Positions 62,700 through 64,000 of a stretch of DNA of 64,000 nucleotides are shown piece after piece. The translations under genes and the position numbers were made by a program. The notes under the pieces are model-generated. The model ran no database searches, was not told where the DNA came from, and saw nothing but the letters and a program-made list of their open reading frames with translations. Source of the DNA: Tupaia tana (Eukaryota > Chordata > Mammalia > Scandentia > Tupaiidae); the NCBI GenBank assembly GCA_026018925.1, contig JAKSZU010000009.1, positions 38,833,194-38,897,193 on the forward strand, in the 5' to 3' direction. Numbering within the stretch: the stretch's first letter is position 1; each line of letters opens with the position of its first letter.

Positions 62700-64000
62700 T
62701 AATTTATTTTTTATTTTTTTAATTAATTAATTAATTTTTCTTTTTTTAACATTAATATGCTCTAAATCATTACAGTATACAAAATGAATTTTCCATCCAA
62801 AATACACTGTCTGTTGGCTCAATCAAGCACATCAACATACATGCTATCAAAAAACAATTTTCCATTTCTTATGTCTTGTATATTTTGCCATTTTTTTTTT
62901 TTTTTGCCATCCTTGATTCCCTATCCCTAATGCTCTGCCCTGTCCAACCCTCCTCCCATTGTCTCTGGTATCCATGATTGCTTTCTATGCCTTTCCCCCC
63001 CATTTAATTGATTTGCTAATGAACTTAATTTGTCTAAATATTTGCAATAGCAAGCACAGCTGATATATACATATACATGAACCCATGTCTGACTTTAGGC
63101 ATAAACCTCAGTGAGTGGAATGAACATACTATAAAATAGTATTTGGCTGGGGCTATATAGCTTTCTGTGGTCATCAAATACACAGTTTTTTCTTTAAATT
63201 TTGGTAACAGTTTTAGTATTTTTTTTCTGAATTTTTTTTTTTAAATTTACATTCATTCCCTGAGCATCATCACAACATACTAAATGTGGTTTCCCCTCTA
63301 GAGTAAACTGCATAGTGGCTTAATCGTGCATGTTATCATCCATAAAATTCCATTACTACTTTCAGATATATATACTTTTTACCCCATGTCTGACCCTCTG
63401 CCCTATTCCACTCTCTTATTACACTGTCTCTGCTGTCTACAGTTGTCTTCAATTCCTTTTACCCCAACATTTTGTTGACCACACAATATCATAAGTAATC
63501 TAACTATTTTCAATAGCAAGTTCAGCTAGTGGTTTCAAGAAAGGCAGTTTTGAACTGGTAAGGATATTTCCTTGAAACTTGAAGCCTAGAAACAGGTTAG
63601 TATTTTGTTCAAATAGTAGGTACATGAATCTATTGACAGCTCAAGATAGGATAAAAATCCTTAAAACCGGACAACAAAGCTTAGAAGAAAAGCAGCAATA
63701 TCTTAGTCAAGTCACAGAGTGCTGTTTCATCAGTTCAGACTCATGTACTTAATCTTTCTTCTGTTACTGTTGAGGTATGATCTTCCAGATTGGACTCTGG
63801 GATATAAAACTCAACTCCAGACTTTGTCCCTACAATTAAGTTGCCCATTTTCTTAGTTTCTGAACTCTTATTTCTGTGTGTCTGCATTTAATTTTACTGA
63901 CATAGCACTCCCTTAAGAACTTCTTGGAGATCTGGTCTGGTGCTGGTAAATTCTTTCAGGTTTTGTTTATCTGGGGAAGTTTGTGTCTTTTCTTCCCAAA
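62700..64000 (-). mobile_element. Second HAL1-type element, runs off the window
   Basis: Two related 3' modules (about 62745-62935 and 63235-63420) are separated by sequence matching the middle of the 10.7-12.4 kb HAL1 (GTCTGACTTTAGGCATAAACCTCAGTGAGTGG). ORF1 C-terminal coding follows directly at 63899-64000 without ORF2. The 5' part lies beyond the window. Confidence 0.82.
63899..64000 (-). pseudogene. LINE-1 ORF1 C-terminus (partial) of HAL1-type element
   Basis: CACTCCCTTAAGAACTTCTTGG, GATCTGGTCTGGTGCTGGTAAATTC and TCAGGTTTTGTTTATC align with 28720-28800 of the full LINE-1, the last 30 or so codons of ORF1. The rest is outside the window, so intactness cannot be judged. Confidence 0.75.

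Overview
The window is nuclear DNA of a placental mammal. It contains no multi-exon gene, RNA gene, operon or CRISPR array that I can support. It is an AT-rich intergenic region (or a very large intron) built almost entirely of interspersed repeats: LINE-1 and LINE-1-derived non-autonomous elements, several tRNA-derived SINE families, tRNA/7SL chimeric SINEs, ancient MIR and L2, MITEs, LTRs and processed retrocopies. The abundant young tRNA-derived SINE with a CT-rich body, together with older 7SL-containing chimeric SINEs, points to Euarchontoglires. My best guess is a colugo (Dermoptera), with a treeshrew as the alternative. This is recall of SINE families, not a search.

The one apparently intact protein-coding gene is at 18.7-19.8 kb. 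It is an intronless 370-codon reading frame closely resembling periphilin-1 (PPHLN1), the RNA-binding/self-associating subunit of the HUSH complex that silences LINE-1 and other intronless retroelements. It has a roughly 430-bp CpG-rich leader with ETS-like motifs, a changed N-terminus, a much more basic middle and a conserved C-terminal helical region. It lies directly beside a LINE-1 fragment.

Layout. 0-10 kb: LINE-1 debris with many SINEs, and a Tigger-like DNA transposon. 10.4-12.8 kb: a complete HAL1-type element (LINE-1 ORF1 without ORF2) with an 18-bp target-site duplication (TSD), inserted beside a chimeric SINE. 13-17.6 kb: mariner-like MITEs, a MaLR LTR, and a young SINE nested in an older SINE. 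18.2-20.3 kb: the periphilin-like retrogene. 20.9-23.8 kb: MIR, L2-like sequence and a YBX1 processed pseudogene split by a young SINE. 24.3-30.3 kb: a nearly complete minus-strand LINE-1 whose ORF1 and ORF2 are broken by only two in-frame stops each, with a 5' UTR containing a tandem promoter-like monomer. 32.8-36.2 kb: an older plus-strand LINE-1 (5' UTR plus ORF2 pieces) and a minus-strand ORF2 fragment. 36.5-37.0 kb and 38.4-39.0 kb: two solo LTRs, the first with four 25-bp repeats. 39-51 kb: SINEs, MIR/L2, 3'-end-only LINE fragments and microsatellites. 51-57 kb: a cluster of palindromic MITEs, most of them interrupted by later insertions. 58-64 kb: old LINE-1 interrupted by a compact composite LINE-1-dependent element, young SINEs and, running off the end, a second HAL1-type element.

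The parts relate functionally. LINE-1 enzymes are the presumed source of the SINEs, HAL1 copies, composite element, YBX1 pseudogene and periphilin retrocopy, and periphilin belongs to a pathway that represses LINE-1. Most long open frames in the window are shadows of repeats.
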